NCBI GenBank assembly: GCA_947575935.1
Contig: CANPPM010000190.1
Coordinates: 1-5,679 of the forward strand
Source: an uncultured Butyricicoccus sp.
GTDB taxonomy: Bacteria; Bacillota; Clostridia; Oscillospirales; Butyricicoccaceae
Reading direction: 5' to 3'
DNA length: 5,679 nucleotides
Positions within the stretch are counted from its first letter, which is position 1. Every line of letters begins with the position of its first letter. Positions 5,337-5,679 of the stretch are shown here, in pieces. The notes below the pieces were generated by a model. That model did no database searches. It was not told the origin of the DNA and saw only the letters and a program-made list of their open reading frames with translations. The position numbers and the translations under genes are program-made.

Positions 5337-5679
5337 GTGAGCAGAACTAGAGCAAGGGAAATTGCGCTGCATTTGATTTATGAGATGAATTTTCAGAAGT
5401 TTGAGACCGATCAGGAGATTCTGGCGTGTCTGGAGGAAAGCAGCCTGCAGGCTGTTGCCGGGGAGGCCAAGCTGTATGAGGGCCCGTTAACTGAGCGGCA
5501 GCGCGATTATATTGTAGAGGTAGTCAGGGGGGTCGCGGTAAAGCAAGAGGAGCTGGATGCCAGGATTGCCAGCAGTTCCAAGGGCTGGAGCCTGAAGCGC
5601 ATTACCCGAATTTCGCGCGCGATCCTTCGTCTTGCGCTGTATGAAATGGCATATGTGGAGGACGTCCCGGTCGGGGCGG
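5337..5679 (+). CDS. nusB: Transcription antitermination factor NusB, 5' part
   Basis: The first 114 codons are present and the gene runs off the window; complete NusB is usually about 130-150 residues, so the last helix is missing. The N-terminal MSRTRAREIALHLIYEMNF matches the family's arginine-rich first helix, used in boxA RNA contact. WSLKRITRISRAILRLALYEMAYVEDVPVG (from W84) is the conserved C-terminal half; S93 stands where D is common before RAILRLA. A variable linker of about 35 residues (22-56) separates the two. NusB pairs with NusE (uS10) on boxA RNA to suppress premature termination in rRNA operons. The GTG start at 5337 is well fixed: an in-frame TAG lies at 5325-5327 and no other start codon lies between. 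The purine-rich AGGGGG (5326-5331) is 5 nt upstream, and GGAGGG (5317-5322) is too distant. Confidence 0.93.
   Translation, partial: MSRTRAREIALHLIYEMNFQKFETDQEILACLEESSLQAVAGEAKLYEGPLTERQRDYIVEVVRGVAVKQEELDARIASSSKGWSLKRITRISRAILRLALYEMAYVEDVPVGA

Noticed and set aside
1..5679. CRISPR arrays, tRNA or rRNA genes, insertion sequences, SRP RNA and known riboswitches.
   Set aside because: No regularly spaced repeats, tRNA-like cloverleaf, transposase motifs or recognisable riboswitch cores were seen on either strand.

Overview
The window looks like chromosomal DNA from a low-to-mid G+C Bacillota bacterium, most likely class Clostridia and perhaps the Oscillospirales/Ruminococcaceae side. The grounds are the ylxM-ffh-rpsP-khpA-rimM-trmD gene order, strong AAGGAGG-type ribosome binding sites, TTGACA/TATAAT promoters, and clostridial-looking protein sequences. 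The placement is inferred from gene order and motif memory only. All recognised genes lie on the + strand.

Layout: (1) 1-212 is a leader with a good sigma-A-type promoter (26-54). (2) 213-1106 encodes a 297-residue protein of the zinc-dependent phospholipase C family with no signal peptide. (3) 1107-1322 holds a GC-rich hairpin, a perfect-consensus promoter (1227-1255) and an inverted repeat. (4) 1323-3668 is an operon of ylxM, ffh, rpsP and khpA, closed by a clear intrinsic terminator at 3678-3704. (5) 3849-5098 is rimM-trmD, overlapping by ATGA, with a probable weak terminator at the end of trmD. (6) 5134-5162 is a promoter, followed by a leader of about 170 nt with hairpins. (7) nusB starts at 5337 and runs off the right edge.

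The genes are mostly housekeeping. YlxM and Ffh belong to the signal recognition particle pathway for co-translational membrane targeting. bS16 and RimM act in 30S assembly, KhpA is a small RNA-binding KH protein, TrmD makes m1G37 in tRNA, and NusB is a transcription antitermination and rRNA-processing factor. The phospholipase-like gene is the outsider: it has its own promoter and only adjoins the translation cluster.

I do not see a new multi-gene system here. The points most worth a second look are: a signal-less phospholipase C-like protein that keeps its zinc ligands; two inverted repeats with the same TGTAAA/TTTACA core, ahead of ylxM and ahead of rpsP; a structured nusB leader; Glu in place of the catalytic Asp in TrmD; and the absence of ftsY and rplS from their usual places.
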